This document shows, one piece after another, positions 10,279-18,772 of a stretch of 43,635 bases of DNA; positions within the stretch are counted from its first letter, which is position 1, and the number at the start of each line of letters is the position of its first letter. Made by a program: the position numbers and the translations under genes. This stretch comes from Thermoleophilaceae bacterium (lineage in GTDB: Bacteria; Actinomycetota; Thermoleophilia; Solirubrobacterales; Thermoleophilaceae): assembly GCA_025937135.1 (NCBI GenBank), contig JAICRZ010000005.1, positions 1-43,635 of the forward strand. Reading direction: 5' to 3'. The notes under the pieces were generated by a model, which ran no database searches, was not told the DNA's origin, and saw only the letters and a list, made by a program, of their open reading frames with translations.

Positions 10279-10349
10279 TCGCCCGGGCGGGGGCGAGGTT
10301 GACCTCTCCGAGGCTTCTACGTGGGAATACCGCGAAAGGAGAAGCCTCG

Positions 10350-10702
10350 TGGACGCGTCAGCGCCCTTCCCCATCCACGTCACCGTTCCCGCATCGCCGG
10401 ACGACCCTCGCGCGTCCCTTCCCGACCCGCCGGGCATCGTCGTGCATCGCACGCCGCCGTTGCATCCCGACGATCTGACCGTGGTCGACGGCATACCGTG
10501 CACCAGCGTCGCGCGCACGATCGTCGACTGTGCGGAGGAGATGTCGAAGGATGAGCTGCGGGAGATGGTCGCGCGCGCAGAGCTGATGGGCCTGCTCGAC
10601 GTCGGCGCCGTCCGAAGGTCCGCCGCCCGCGTGGAGTGGCGCCCGTCGCTGCCGATGCTGTACGAAGTACTGGGCGAGTTCGCGACGGAAGATAATCCGT
10701 AG
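10350..10702 (+). pseudogene. Probable remnant of a type IV TA AbiEi-like / DUF559-associated protein
   Basis: IHVTVPASPDDPRASLPDPPGIVVHRTPPLHPDDLTVVDGIPCTSVARTIVDCAEEMSKDELREMVARAE resembles the middle domain of actinobacterial AbiEi-like proteins; N-terminal winged helix missing; stop codon supplied by the att-like repeat. Confidence 0.5.
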
Positions 10703-10732
10703 GTCCCAGGTTCGAATCCTGGCTGGCCCATC
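10692..10732 (+). repeat. att-like direct repeat, right copy (tRNA 3' fragment)
   Basis: Identical 41 bp to 1216-1256; no tRNA 5' half upstream. Confidence 0.95.
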
Positions 10733-10744
10733 AGCCAAAGGCGC

Positions 10745-11113
10745 TCAGCCCGGCGTCGCGGTCTTTCTCACCCCGTTGCGAGTCCAACTCAGGCTGCCGG
10801 CCCTGAGCTTCAGCGACTTGGGATCGATGTCGGCACCCGAGTCGAGCGCCCTGTTGTGCCGGGCGTTGAGAGCGTGCACCTCGAAGTTCGCGTGGTCTAG
10901 ATCCTCACCGATCCATGCCACGTCGCCGGACTTCGCGAGCACCAGTGACGTCACGTCGTCGTGGACGGTCGGCGTCGCCACCGGGCGGGTGAGGGCCGTG
11001 CGAACCGCCCGCTTGCGAAACGGCCCGACCGGCGACCGATCCGCGGAGCGCATACGACGCCCGTGGCGAAGGTCGAAGACCTCCACGTCGAACTGGTGCG
11101 CGGTCTCTCCCAC
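10745..11113 (-). pseudogene. Probable C-terminal remnant of a secreted beta-propeller-like hypothetical protein
   Basis: ...TSLVLAKSGDVAWIGEDLDHANFEVHALNARHNRALDSGADIDPKSLKLRAGSLSWTRNGVRKTATPG looks like the C-terminus of a larger protein; no signal peptide or N-terminal domain present. Confidence 0.45.
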
Positions 11114-11154
11114 GGTTCAAGCCGGCGCCTGCGCAAACCCCTCCGTCTCGACGC

Positions 11155-11595
11155 TCATGTGAGAGCGTCGACGCCCTTGGCCGCGCCCTCGCCATGCTCG
11201 AAGAAGTCCCAGACCTCGACGACGTTGCCCTCGGGATCCTCCACGTACGCCGAGCGGTCGCCGCCGGGGTGCTCGACGGGGCCGCGGAAGGACACGTCGC
11301 GGTCGGTGAGGCGCTCCACGAGCGCGTCGAGCCGGCCCGGCGCGGTCGACAACGCGAAGTGCACGTGACGGCCGCCCTGGTCGCCGAACTCCTTGCGCCC
11401 GGGACTCCATATGCCGAGCCGCGTGCGCGCACCGGCGGCCAGCCAGATCCTGTCGTCCTCGCGGGAGATCACGGTGCACCCGAAGGTCTCGGTGTAGAAC
11501 CGCTCGAGCAGCGCGAGGTCGGCCGCCTGGAGGGTCAGCTCGCAGATGCCGCCGATCAGCTCGGGCGAGAGGTCGGTCACTTCCGAAGTCCGCAT
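11155..11595 (-). CDS. VOC family (glyoxalase/bleomycin resistance-like) protein
   Basis: GGICELTLQAADLALLERFYTETFGCTVISREDDRIWLAAG...RHVHFALSTAPGRLDAL...GDRSAYVEDPEGNVVEVWDFF. Confidence 0.88.
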   Translation of the reverse strand: MRTSEVTDLSPELIGGICELTLQAADLALLERFYTETFGCTVISREDDRIWLAAGARTRLGIWSPGRKEFGDQGGRHVHFALSTAPGRLDALVERLTDRDVSFRGPVEHPGGDRSAYVEDPEGNVVEVWDFFEHGEGAAKGVDALT

Positions 11596-11693
11596 GAGGC
11601 CGTACTAACCGATCACTCGCGCTCCGGAAACGCTTCGACGTGCCGATTCTCATGGCGTACGGCGGTACCCGCACGTACCTTGATCCTGTTCAA

Positions 11694-14144
11694 ATGGCGT
11701 TGAGACTGACTTCCGCAGCGGCTGTGGCCCTCTCGGCCTGCGTGTGGGCGTGCTCGCCCGCCGCCGCGGCCACGCTCGACTCCGTCGGCCGCGCCCCCGC
11801 GCCACCGCCCGGCGCGACCGATGCGGGCGCCCTCGACCCGTCCACGCAGCTCCACCTCGACGTGGTGCTGGCTCCGCGTGACCCCGCCGCCCTGGCGAGC
11901 TTCATCGAGGCCTTGTCGGACCCGTCCTCGCCGCAGTACCGGCACTACCTCGCGCGCGGCCAGTTCGCCGAGGAGTTCGGCGCGACCCCCGCCACGATCG
12001 CCGCGGTCCGCGCCTCGCTGCGCCGCGCCGGGCTCGATCCCGGCGCGCCGTCCGCCGGCGGGCTGACGGTCCCCGTCGACACGACGGCGGCGCGCGCCCG
12101 CACCGCCCTCCATGTGAGCTTCAAGCGGCTTCGCCTCAAATCCGGCCGAGTTGCGTTCGCCAACACGTCGGCGCCGCAGCTCCCGCCGGACGCCGCGCGG
12201 GACGTGCGAGCTATATCCGGGCTCGACAATCTCGCGCGCCCGCAGCCGCATCTCGTACAGGCGCGGCCACATGCCGCGTCGGTCCAGCCGCACGCCACAG
12301 CGCCTCAGGCATGCAGCGGCGCGTCGACCGCCGCCTCGGTGAACGGCGCCTACCTGCCCGCCCAATTCGCCACCGCGTACGGCCTCGACGGGCTCTACGG
12401 AATCGGCGCCCAGGGCGCCGGCGTGACCGTCGCCCTCTACGAGCTCGAGCCGAACAGCAGCACCGACATCAGTACCTACCAGTCGTGCTTCGGCACGAGC
12501 GCGCAGATCAGCGTGGTCAACGTGGACGGGGGCGCCGGAAGCGGCTTTGGCCAGGGCGAGGCGGCGCTCGACATCGAGGGCGTGATCGGGCTCGCGCCGC
12601 AGGCGTCGATCACCGTGTACCGCGGCCCGAACAACAACCTGGGCGGGCCGCTGCACACCTACCAGCAGATCGTCGCCGACGACTCCGCCCAGGTCATCTC
12701 GACCTCGTGGGGGCTCTGTGACCCGCAGATGTCGAGCTCCGAGGCGACCGCGGAGAACACCGCCTTCCAGCAGGCCGCCACGCAGGGCCAGACGATCGTC
12801 GCGGCGTCGGGCGACGATGGCTCCGAGGACTGCGGGACGAACGCCCTCGCCGTCGACGACCCCGCGAGCCAGCCCTACGTGACGGGAGTGGGGGGAACCA
12901 CGCTCACGACGAGCCCCAGCCGGACGGAGACCGTGTGGAACAACACGACCGGCGCGGGCGGCGGTGGGCGCTCGTCGCGCTGGGGTCTGCCTGGCTATCA
13001 GTCCGCGCTGCTGACCGGCACCGGACGCGGCGTGCCGGACGTCTCGGCCGACGCCGACCCGGACACCGGCTACGTCGTCCGCTACCACGGCAGTTGGACC
13101 GCGTTCGGCGGCACGAGCGCGGCCGCTCCGCTGTGGGGCGCGATCCTGGCGGCGGCCGACTCGAGCGGGCTCGGCACATGCGCGCCGTCGACGCCCGTGG
13201 GCTTCGTCAACCCCGCCCTCTACACGATCGCCGCCGGTACGGGCTACGCCGCCGCGTTCAACGACGTGACGGGCGGTGACAACGACTTCACGGGGACCAA
13301 CAGCGGCAACTACGCGGCGGGCACCGGCTACGACCTGGCCAGCGGGCTCGGCACCCCGATCGCATACACATCGCCGACAGCGGGCCTGGTGCCCGCGCTC
13401 TGCGGTGGCGGCCCATCGGCGCCGACCATCACCAGCGTCTCGCCCGCGAGCGGGCCGGAGGCGGGCGGCGGGACGGTGACGATCAACGGCACCGACCTCG
13501 ACGTCGCGCCCGTTTCGGTGACCTTCGGCGCGACGGCTGCCACCGCCGTGCAGCAGATCGACAACACGCGCATCACCGTCACGGCGCCGCCGGGGACCGG
13601 CACCGTCCCGATCACGGTGTCCGACACGTACGGGACGAGCGCGCCGGCGGACTACACCTACGCGAACGCGCCGAACCCGACCGCCCCCGCGGGGTCGACC
13701 GGCAACCCCGGCACGCCCACGCCCGGCACGTCCACTACCGGGACCACGCCGCCCTCCCCGACGGGCCCGACCCTGACCGCGGCGGCAACCCGCGCGCTGT
13801 CGGTCAGCGTCTTCGGTGCGCTCCACTTCCGGCTGCGCGGCTCGATCGCCGCGAGCAGCGTGCACGTCGGCCGTGACGCGCGCGGACGCGTGATCAGCAT
13901 CCACGGGATCGCCCGGGTCGGCGCCACCGCCACGATCAGCTACTCGCTGCACAAGCACGGGCGCCACTGGACCGGCGCGGTGCGCGTGACCGACCGACGC
14001 GCGCACTTCTCGCGCCGCTTCGCAGCCGCGGCCACGGCGCCCACGCTCGCGGCAAGCGGCCGGGTCAGCATGACTGCGCGAGCGCACGTCCACGGCCGCC
14101 GCGCGACGCTGCGGCTCACGCTCGGCCGCCCGTCCGCGGGCTGA
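11694..14144 (+). CDS. S53 family (sedolisin/kumamolisin-type) serine-carboxyl peptidase with pro-domain and IPT/TIG domain
   Basis: Signal peptide MALRLTSAAAVALSACVWACSPAAAA; pro-domain DPSSPQYRHYLARGQFAEEFGAT; EAALDIEGVIGLAP; SGDDGSEDCG; GGTSAAAPLWGAI; IPT domain PTITSVSPASGPEAGGGTVTINGTDL. Confidence 0.92.
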   Translation: MALRLTSAAAVALSACVWACSPAAAATLDSVGRAPAPPPGATDAGALDPSTQLHLDVVLAPRDPAALASFIEALSDPSSPQYRHYLARGQFAEEFGATPATIAAVRASLRRAGLDPGAPSAGGLTVPVDTTAARARTALHVSFKRLRLKSGRVAFANTSAPQLPPDAARDVRAISGLDNLARPQPHLVQARPHAASVQPHATAPQACSGASTAASVNGAYLPAQFATAYGLDGLYGIGAQGAGVTVALYELEPNSSTDISTYQSCFGTSAQISVVNVDGGAGSGFGQGEAALDIEGVIGLAPQASITVYRGPNNNLGGPLHTYQQIVADDSAQVISTSWGLCDPQMSSSEATAENTAFQQAATQGQTIVAASGDDGSEDCGTNALAVDDPASQPYVTGVGGTTLTTSPSRTETVWNNTTGAGGGGRSSRWGLPGYQSALLTGTGRGVPDVSADADPDTGYVVRYHGSWTAFGGTSAAAPLWGAILAAADSSGLGTCAPSTPVGFVNPALYTIAAGTGYAAAFNDVTGGDNDFTGTNSGNYAAGTGYDLASGLGTPIAYTSPTAGLVPALCGGGPSAPTITSVSPASGPEAGGGTVTINGTDLDVAPVSVTFGATAATAVQQIDNTRITVTAPPGTGTVPITVSDTYGTSAPADYTYANAPNPTAPAGSTGNPGTPTPGTSTTGTTPPSPTGPTLTAAATRALSVSVFGALHFRLRGSIAASSVHVGRDARGRVISIHGIARVGATATISYSLHKHGRHWTGAVRVTDRRAHFSRRFAAAATAPTLAASGRVSMTARAHVHGRRATLRLTLGRPSAG

Positions 14145-14151
14145 GCGAATC

Positions 14152-14166
14152 GCCGCAAAATGCGGC
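14152..14166. terminator. Short perfect hairpin after sedolisin gene (possible terminator, no U-tract)
   Basis: gccgca-aaa-tgcggc, 8 nt after the stop codon at 14144. Confidence 0.3.
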
Positions 14167-14290
14167 AACTCACATAAGAGCGCCCTCATCAGTTTGAGTG
14201 AATTTCGGCGTTGGGCCGTTGCGGGCGCCGCCCCCTCGATGTACGCAGGTCGCGAACGCGGGACCAGCAGGCAACACCGACAGGGGGAAC

Positions 14291-14881
14291 ATGAATCACA
14301 GGGGACTCATCCGCCATCCGAGGCGGACGATCGCGGCACTCGCAACCGGGCTCGCGGCGGCAGGCGTCGCGGTCGGATCGGGTGCCGACTTCTCGTCGCA
14401 GGCGGCGAATCCGGCGAACACGTTCACGGCCGGAACGCTCACGATGGACAACAGCCGGGCCGGCGCCGCGATCTTCACGCCGGACGACATGAAGCCGGGC
14501 GCGCCGGCGCAGACCGGCACGGTCGACATCGCCAACACCGGCTCGCTGCCCGGCGTCTTCTCACTCACGCGTGACTCGCTCGCGAGCAGTGACGGCGGCG
14601 CGTCGAACCCGACGCCGTTCGCCGGCAAGGTGAACCTGACGATCGTGGACTGCGGCGCGTTCGCCGCGGGCGCCGCGCCGGCCTGTGGCGATGCAGGCGA
14701 CAGCACCGTCTACAGCGGCACGCTGGCCGCCGAGGACGACGACCACGCGCTCGGGACGTTCGCCGCCGGCGAGAAGCACCGTTACCAGTTCGCGGCCCAG
14801 CTCGACTCGTCGGCCGGCAATGAGTATCAGGGCGACTCGTCGAGCGCACGCTACGTCTGGAACAGCGTCCAGACGCCGTGA
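14291..14881 (+). CDS. TasA/CalY (camelysin)-like exported protein with SipW-type signal region
   Basis: MNHRGLIRHPRRTIAALATGLAAAGVAVGSGADFSSQAANPANTFTAGTLTMDNSRAGAAIFTPDDMKPGAPAQTGTVDIANTGSLPGVFSL...; matches TasA-family layout (short N-term helix, F.aGtl.l, 'mkPGd...g.v.i.N.Gsl'). Confidence 0.8.
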   Translation: MNHRGLIRHPRRTIAALATGLAAAGVAVGSGADFSSQAANPANTFTAGTLTMDNSRAGAAIFTPDDMKPGAPAQTGTVDIANTGSLPGVFSLTRDSLASSDGGASNPTPFAGKVNLTIVDCGAFAAGAAPACGDAGDSTVYSGTLAAEDDDHALGTFAAGEKHRYQFAAQLDSSAGNEYQGDSSSARYVWNSVQTP

Positions 14882-15369
14882 GGATGCTGGCCACAATCGG
14901 CCTGGCCGCGCTCGTCGCGGCCGGGGCGCTGATGTTCGTCCCGGCGCTGCTCGGCTACGAGCGCTACGTGATCACCGGCGGCTCGATGGCCGGCTCGCTC
15001 CCGAAGGGGTCGATCGCCTACGAGAAGCGCGTGCCGGTCGACCAACTGCGCGCAGGCGACGTGATCACCTACACCCCGCCGGCGTCCTCGGGCGCCGGCG
15101 GGAAGGTGACGCACCGGATCGCATGGATCGGCCGTGGCCGCGTGCTCCGGACGAAGGGCGACGCGAACGCCTCGCGCGACCCGTGGCGGTTCACGCTGCG
15201 CCGCGCGACTCAGCCCGTGGTGCGTTTCCACGTGCCGCTGGCGGGCTACGTGCTCGCGGCGCTGGCGCTGCGCCTGGTGCGGATGCTCGTGATCGGGCTG
15301 CCCGCGCTCGCGATCGCGCTCGTGAGCTTCGCCCGCGTCTGGCGCGACGTCCGGCCGGTGGCGGCCTGA
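14878..15369 (+). CDS. Signal peptidase I, ER-type (S26B, SipW-like)
   Basis: VITGGSMAGSLPKGSIAYEKRVPVDQLRAGDVITYTPP...KVTHRIAWIGRGRVLRTKGDANASRDPW; catalytic Ser in GGSM and His in THRI (Ser/His) with TKGDAN box; GTGA overlap with upstream gene. Confidence 0.9.
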   Translation: MRMLATIGLAALVAAGALMFVPALLGYERYVITGGSMAGSLPKGSIAYEKRVPVDQLRAGDVITYTPPASSGAGGKVTHRIAWIGRGRVLRTKGDANASRDPWRFTLRRATQPVVRFHVPLAGYVLAALALRLVRMLVIGLPALAIALVSFARVWRDVRPVAA

Positions 15370-17801
15370 TGCGCGTGCCGCTGACATTGCTCACGGCGCT
15401 GTGCGTGCTCGCTTGCGCGCTGCCCGCGGGCGCCCGCGCCGGCACCTACACGACCGTCTCGTGCGGCGATCCCGACACGCACCAGATGACCGGGCGCAGC
15501 GGCTTCCCGCCGGGCTGGGCCTTCACCGAGTACCAGCCGGGGTCCGGCAACTGGTCGACCTTCGCGTCGTGCGGGAGCTGGGGCGGCGGCTTCGGCCTCA
15601 GGACCAACCCGATCGGCGGCCGCGTGCCGTACCCGCAGTGGGGTCGGATCTACTTCAGCCCGCCGGCCGACACCGGTGTGGCGGGAGTGCGCGTGGCCCG
15701 CGCGTTCCGCCGTCCGTACCCGGCGCCGTACGTGGTGCCGCTGCTCGCGACGAGCCCTGCGGATTGGTGCCACACCTACTGGGACGGTTGCAGCGTCGGC
15801 AATCTCGGCAACGGCAGCGATCCGGCGAACCTTGCCGAGCTGGGCGGCTCGGCGTGGTTCCAGCTCTACTGCGACGGCAGCCAGGGCTGCCCGCGCGACG
15901 GGTTGGCGGCCTGGCAGGTCTTCGGCGCCAGGATCACGCTGAGCGACGGCCATGCACCGAGCTTCGCGGGCGCGCCGACCGGCCTGCCGTCCGCCGCCGG
16001 GATCGGCGGGAGCCCAACCGTCGAGATCGGCGGCAGCGACCGCGGCGGCGGCCTGCTCAGGGCGGAGGTGCTCGCCGACGGCCAGGTGCTCGGGAGCGCA
16101 TCGTTCGACTCGAACGGGCACTGCGACACGTCGTTCCACACCGACCTCGTCCCGTGTCCGCTCACTGGTAGCCGCCCGCTCGGCGCCGACACGACGAAGG
16201 TCGCCGACGGCGACCACGCGATCAGCGCGCGCCTCACCGACGTCTCCGGCAACACGACGAGCTACGCGCTCGGGACGAAGACGATCGACAATCATGCGCC
16301 CGGGCCGGTGGCGCCATTGGTGGTCGGCGGCGACGGCTGGCGCGGCGCGAATGCCTTCGACGTCGCCTGGGAGGCCTCCGCCGCGGACCACGGCTCGGCG
16401 ATCGCCGCGGCGCACTACCGGCTCTGCTCCACGGATGCCAAGCCCACGTGCACCACGGGGAAGCAGACCGGCGCCGGCATCACGCGGCTCACCGGGCTGA
16501 GCGTGCCCGCGAGCGGCGACTACACGTTGACCGTCTGGCTCGAGGACGCCGCGGGGAACGCCGACGCGGCCGGCGCGTCGGCCCCCGTGCACCTGCGCTA
16601 CGACGCCGATCCCGGGGCGCCGCAGATGCAGTCGCGAAGCGCGTGGCTGAACGCGCAGGAGGCGAGCGTGCATGCCGTGGCGATCGCCGCGCCCGCCGGC
16701 GGCGCGTCCGTGGCGGGGTACGCCGTCAGCTACGACGGCAGCGATCCCGGAACGACGATCGACGCGCCGGCGGACGCTCACGGCGATGCCGTCTACGGGC
16801 CACCGCCCGGCGGCTGGCCCGACGGGCGTGTCCGGGTCAAGGCGCGCGCGATCGCCGCCACGGGCGTGGCGTCGGCGCAGGTCGGCCTCGCGACGATCCG
16901 GGTGGACTCGACCGCGCCGGAGCTGACCGTCGCCGGCGCAGGCACGCCGAGCGACTGGCGGCCGCCGCCCGTCGTCCTGACGCTCGGCGCGCGCGACGCG
17001 GGGTCGGGCATGGGCGCCGCCGACGCCGGGCAAGCCGTCGAGTCGGGCGACTACGTCGCGTACTCGCTCGACGGGCAGCCGCTGCGCAGGGTCGGCGGCG
17101 ACGAGGCGACCGTCGCCGTCTCCGGCGTCGGCGCTCATGCGCTCACCTTCCGCGCCTACGACGCCGCGGGCAACGTCTCCGCGGACCGTACCGTCGCGTT
17201 CCTGATCGGGCGCCCGCAGACGGCGCTCGCGGAGCCGAACTTCGGCTTCTGGGATCGCAGCGCCAGCCCGGGCACCACATTCACGGCCGCGCCCAGCTTC
17301 GGCAACACCTGCCCCGGCGAGCTGGCGCTCACGCCCGCGCGCGACACCTACGTGGACGAGGCGCAGCCCGACGCGGCGTTCGGCTCGGCCACCGGGCTGG
17401 TGGTGCGCTCGGCGCCGGCGGGAAACGCCCGGACGCTGCTCGCCTTCGATCTGCCCGCGCCCGGTGGGTGCACCATCACTTCCGCGGAGCTGCGCGTGCA
17501 CGCGAGCGCGACCACGGCCGGGCGAGCGATCCAGGCGTTCCGCGCGGGCGGAAGCTGGGACGGCGATACCAGCTGGGCCACGCGCCCCGGCGCCGTCGGC
17601 GCTCCGGCCGCCGCCGGCGCAGCGGCCGGTGGGCTGAGCTTCGACGTCACCGAGCAGGTCCGCGGCATCTACGCCCACGGCGACAACGGCCTGATGCTGC
17701 GCGACTCGAGCGACGGCGCCGCACCGACGGCGGGCCAGGCCTACGGCTCGAGCGAGAGCGTGCCCGGCGAGCGTCCAGAGCTGATCGTGAGATACGGATG
17801 A
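15369..17801 (+). CDS. Large secreted multidomain protein with Ig-like segments and C-terminal DNRLRE domain
   Basis: Signal peptide MRVPLTLLTALCVLACALPAGARA; repeated Ig-like segments (YTLTVWLEDAAGNADAAG, ALTFRAYDAAGNVSADRTV); C-term LTPARDTYVDEAQPDAAFGSATGLVVRSAPAGNARTLLAFDLPAPGGCTITSAELRVHAS...SWDGDTSWATRP is DNRLRE-like. Confidence 0.85.
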   Translation: MRVPLTLLTALCVLACALPAGARAGTYTTVSCGDPDTHQMTGRSGFPPGWAFTEYQPGSGNWSTFASCGSWGGGFGLRTNPIGGRVPYPQWGRIYFSPPADTGVAGVRVARAFRRPYPAPYVVPLLATSPADWCHTYWDGCSVGNLGNGSDPANLAELGGSAWFQLYCDGSQGCPRDGLAAWQVFGARITLSDGHAPSFAGAPTGLPSAAGIGGSPTVEIGGSDRGGGLLRAEVLADGQVLGSASFDSNGHCDTSFHTDLVPCPLTGSRPLGADTTKVADGDHAISARLTDVSGNTTSYALGTKTIDNHAPGPVAPLVVGGDGWRGANAFDVAWEASAADHGSAIAAAHYRLCSTDAKPTCTTGKQTGAGITRLTGLSVPASGDYTLTVWLEDAAGNADAAGASAPVHLRYDADPGAPQMQSRSAWLNAQEASVHAVAIAAPAGGASVAGYAVSYDGSDPGTTIDAPADAHGDAVYGPPPGGWPDGRVRVKARAIAATGVASAQVGLATIRVDSTAPELTVAGAGTPSDWRPPPVVLTLGARDAGSGMGAADAGQAVESGDYVAYSLDGQPLRRVGGDEATVAVSGVGAHALTFRAYDAAGNVSADRTVAFLIGRPQTALAEPNFGFWDRSASPGTTFTAAPSFGNTCPGELALTPARDTYVDEAQPDAAFGSATGLVVRSAPAGNARTLLAFDLPAPGGCTITSAELRVHASATTAGRAIQAFRAGGSWDGDTSWATRPGAVGAPAAAGAAAGGLSFDVTEQVRGIYAHGDNGLMLRDSSDGAAPTAGQAYGSSESVPGERPELIVRYG

Positions 17802-18673
17802 TCGCCGCGCGCCTGGCCGTTCCGGTGGCCGCGCTCGGCGTGGCGGCGTTCACGGCCCTGTCGGGGGAGCGCCCACGCGAACTGCGCCTCTCCGCCGCGC
17901 GCGGAGCGCTCGAGCTCGTGAACTCGCGCGCCGGCCAGGCCGCCTTCGCCGCAGGCAACATGAAACCCGGCGACGCGACGGCCGGCACCCTCAGCGTGAC
18001 CAACCGCGGCAGCTCGGAGGCCCGCGTGTTCCTGCGCAGCTCACCGCCCGGGGGGCGCGGTGCGCTCGCCGACGTGCTCCAGGTGCGCATCGCCGAGGGC
18101 CGCGCGACGGTCGCGTCCGGCACCCTCGGCGAGGTGGCGGGCTGCCACGACCTCGGCATGCTCGCGTCCGGCTCGACGCGCACGTTCCGCTTCAGCGCGA
18201 GCTGGCCGGCCGGCGATCGCGACAACGCCTACTCCGGCTCGACCGCGCGGGCGGACGAGCAATGGTTCGCCAACGCCGACGGCGGCGGCTGCGTGGCCGG
18301 CGAGCCGCAGGTGGCGGACGCGCCGGAGCTGCCGCCGAACGCGCGCCTCGTGGTCTCCCACCGCCGCGTCCGGCTCGTGCGCGGCCGCGCGAATCTGCGC
18401 GTGCGCTGCATCGGCGAGCGCAACGGGATCTGCGCGGGGACGATTCACCTGCGGCCGCGCAACGGCCAGGCGAGTCGCGTCACCACGGCGGCGGGCCGGG
18501 CGCGCATCCGTTTCGAGGTGCCGGCCGGCCGCGTTCGCGACGTGTACCTGCGCGTCCCCCCGGCCTCGCGGGCCACGCTGAGGCGCCGCCGCAAGGCGGT
18601 CGCGCTCGCGGTCATCGAGCCGGCGCGCCCGACGCCGACGCGGGTTTCGCGGCTGCTCACCCTTATCCGATGA
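17798..18673 (+). CDS. Diverged TasA-like paralog with basic C-terminal extension
   Basis: NSRAGQAAFAAGNMKPGDATAGTLSVTNRGSSEARVFL aligns by eye with NSRAGAAIFTPDDMKPGAPAQTGTVDIANTGSLPGVFSL of the 14291 gene; ATGA overlap with upstream gene. Confidence 0.7.
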   Translation: MIAARLAVPVAALGVAAFTALSGERPRELRLSAARGALELVNSRAGQAAFAAGNMKPGDATAGTLSVTNRGSSEARVFLRSSPPGGRGALADVLQVRIAEGRATVASGTLGEVAGCHDLGMLASGSTRTFRFSASWPAGDRDNAYSGSTARADEQWFANADGGGCVAGEPQVADAPELPPNARLVVSHRRVRLVRGRANLRVRCIGERNGICAGTIHLRPRNGQASRVTTAAGRARIRFEVPAGRVRDVYLRVPPASRATLRRRRKAVALAVIEPARPTPTRVSRLLTLIR

Positions 18674-18772
18674 GCGACCTCAACCGCTGCTACCTTCACC
18701 GGAGCGCACCCGCTGGGTAACCATCGGCAGGGAGCGCCCCTCATCAGGGCAGGACGGCTCGCTCACATCAGG

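Larger units (their letters stand above)
1216..10732. mobile_element. Putative tRNA-integrated genomic island bounded by 41-bp att-like direct repeats; no integrase recognised
   Basis: Perfect 41-bp direct repeat of the tRNA 3' half (anticodon loop to discriminator base plus 'tc') at both ends; intact tRNA at left, 3' fragment only at right. Confidence 0.5.

Noticed and set aside
11613-14189. 858-aa reverse ORF opposite the sedolisin gene
   Set aside because: Arg/Ala/Gly-rich shadow frame of a high-GC gene; the + strand encodes a clear S53 peptidase with signal peptide and catalytic motifs.
15246-17678. 810-aa reverse ORF opposite the DNRLRE protein gene
   Set aside because: Low-complexity, no recognisable domain; antisense shadow of GC3-rich coding sequence.
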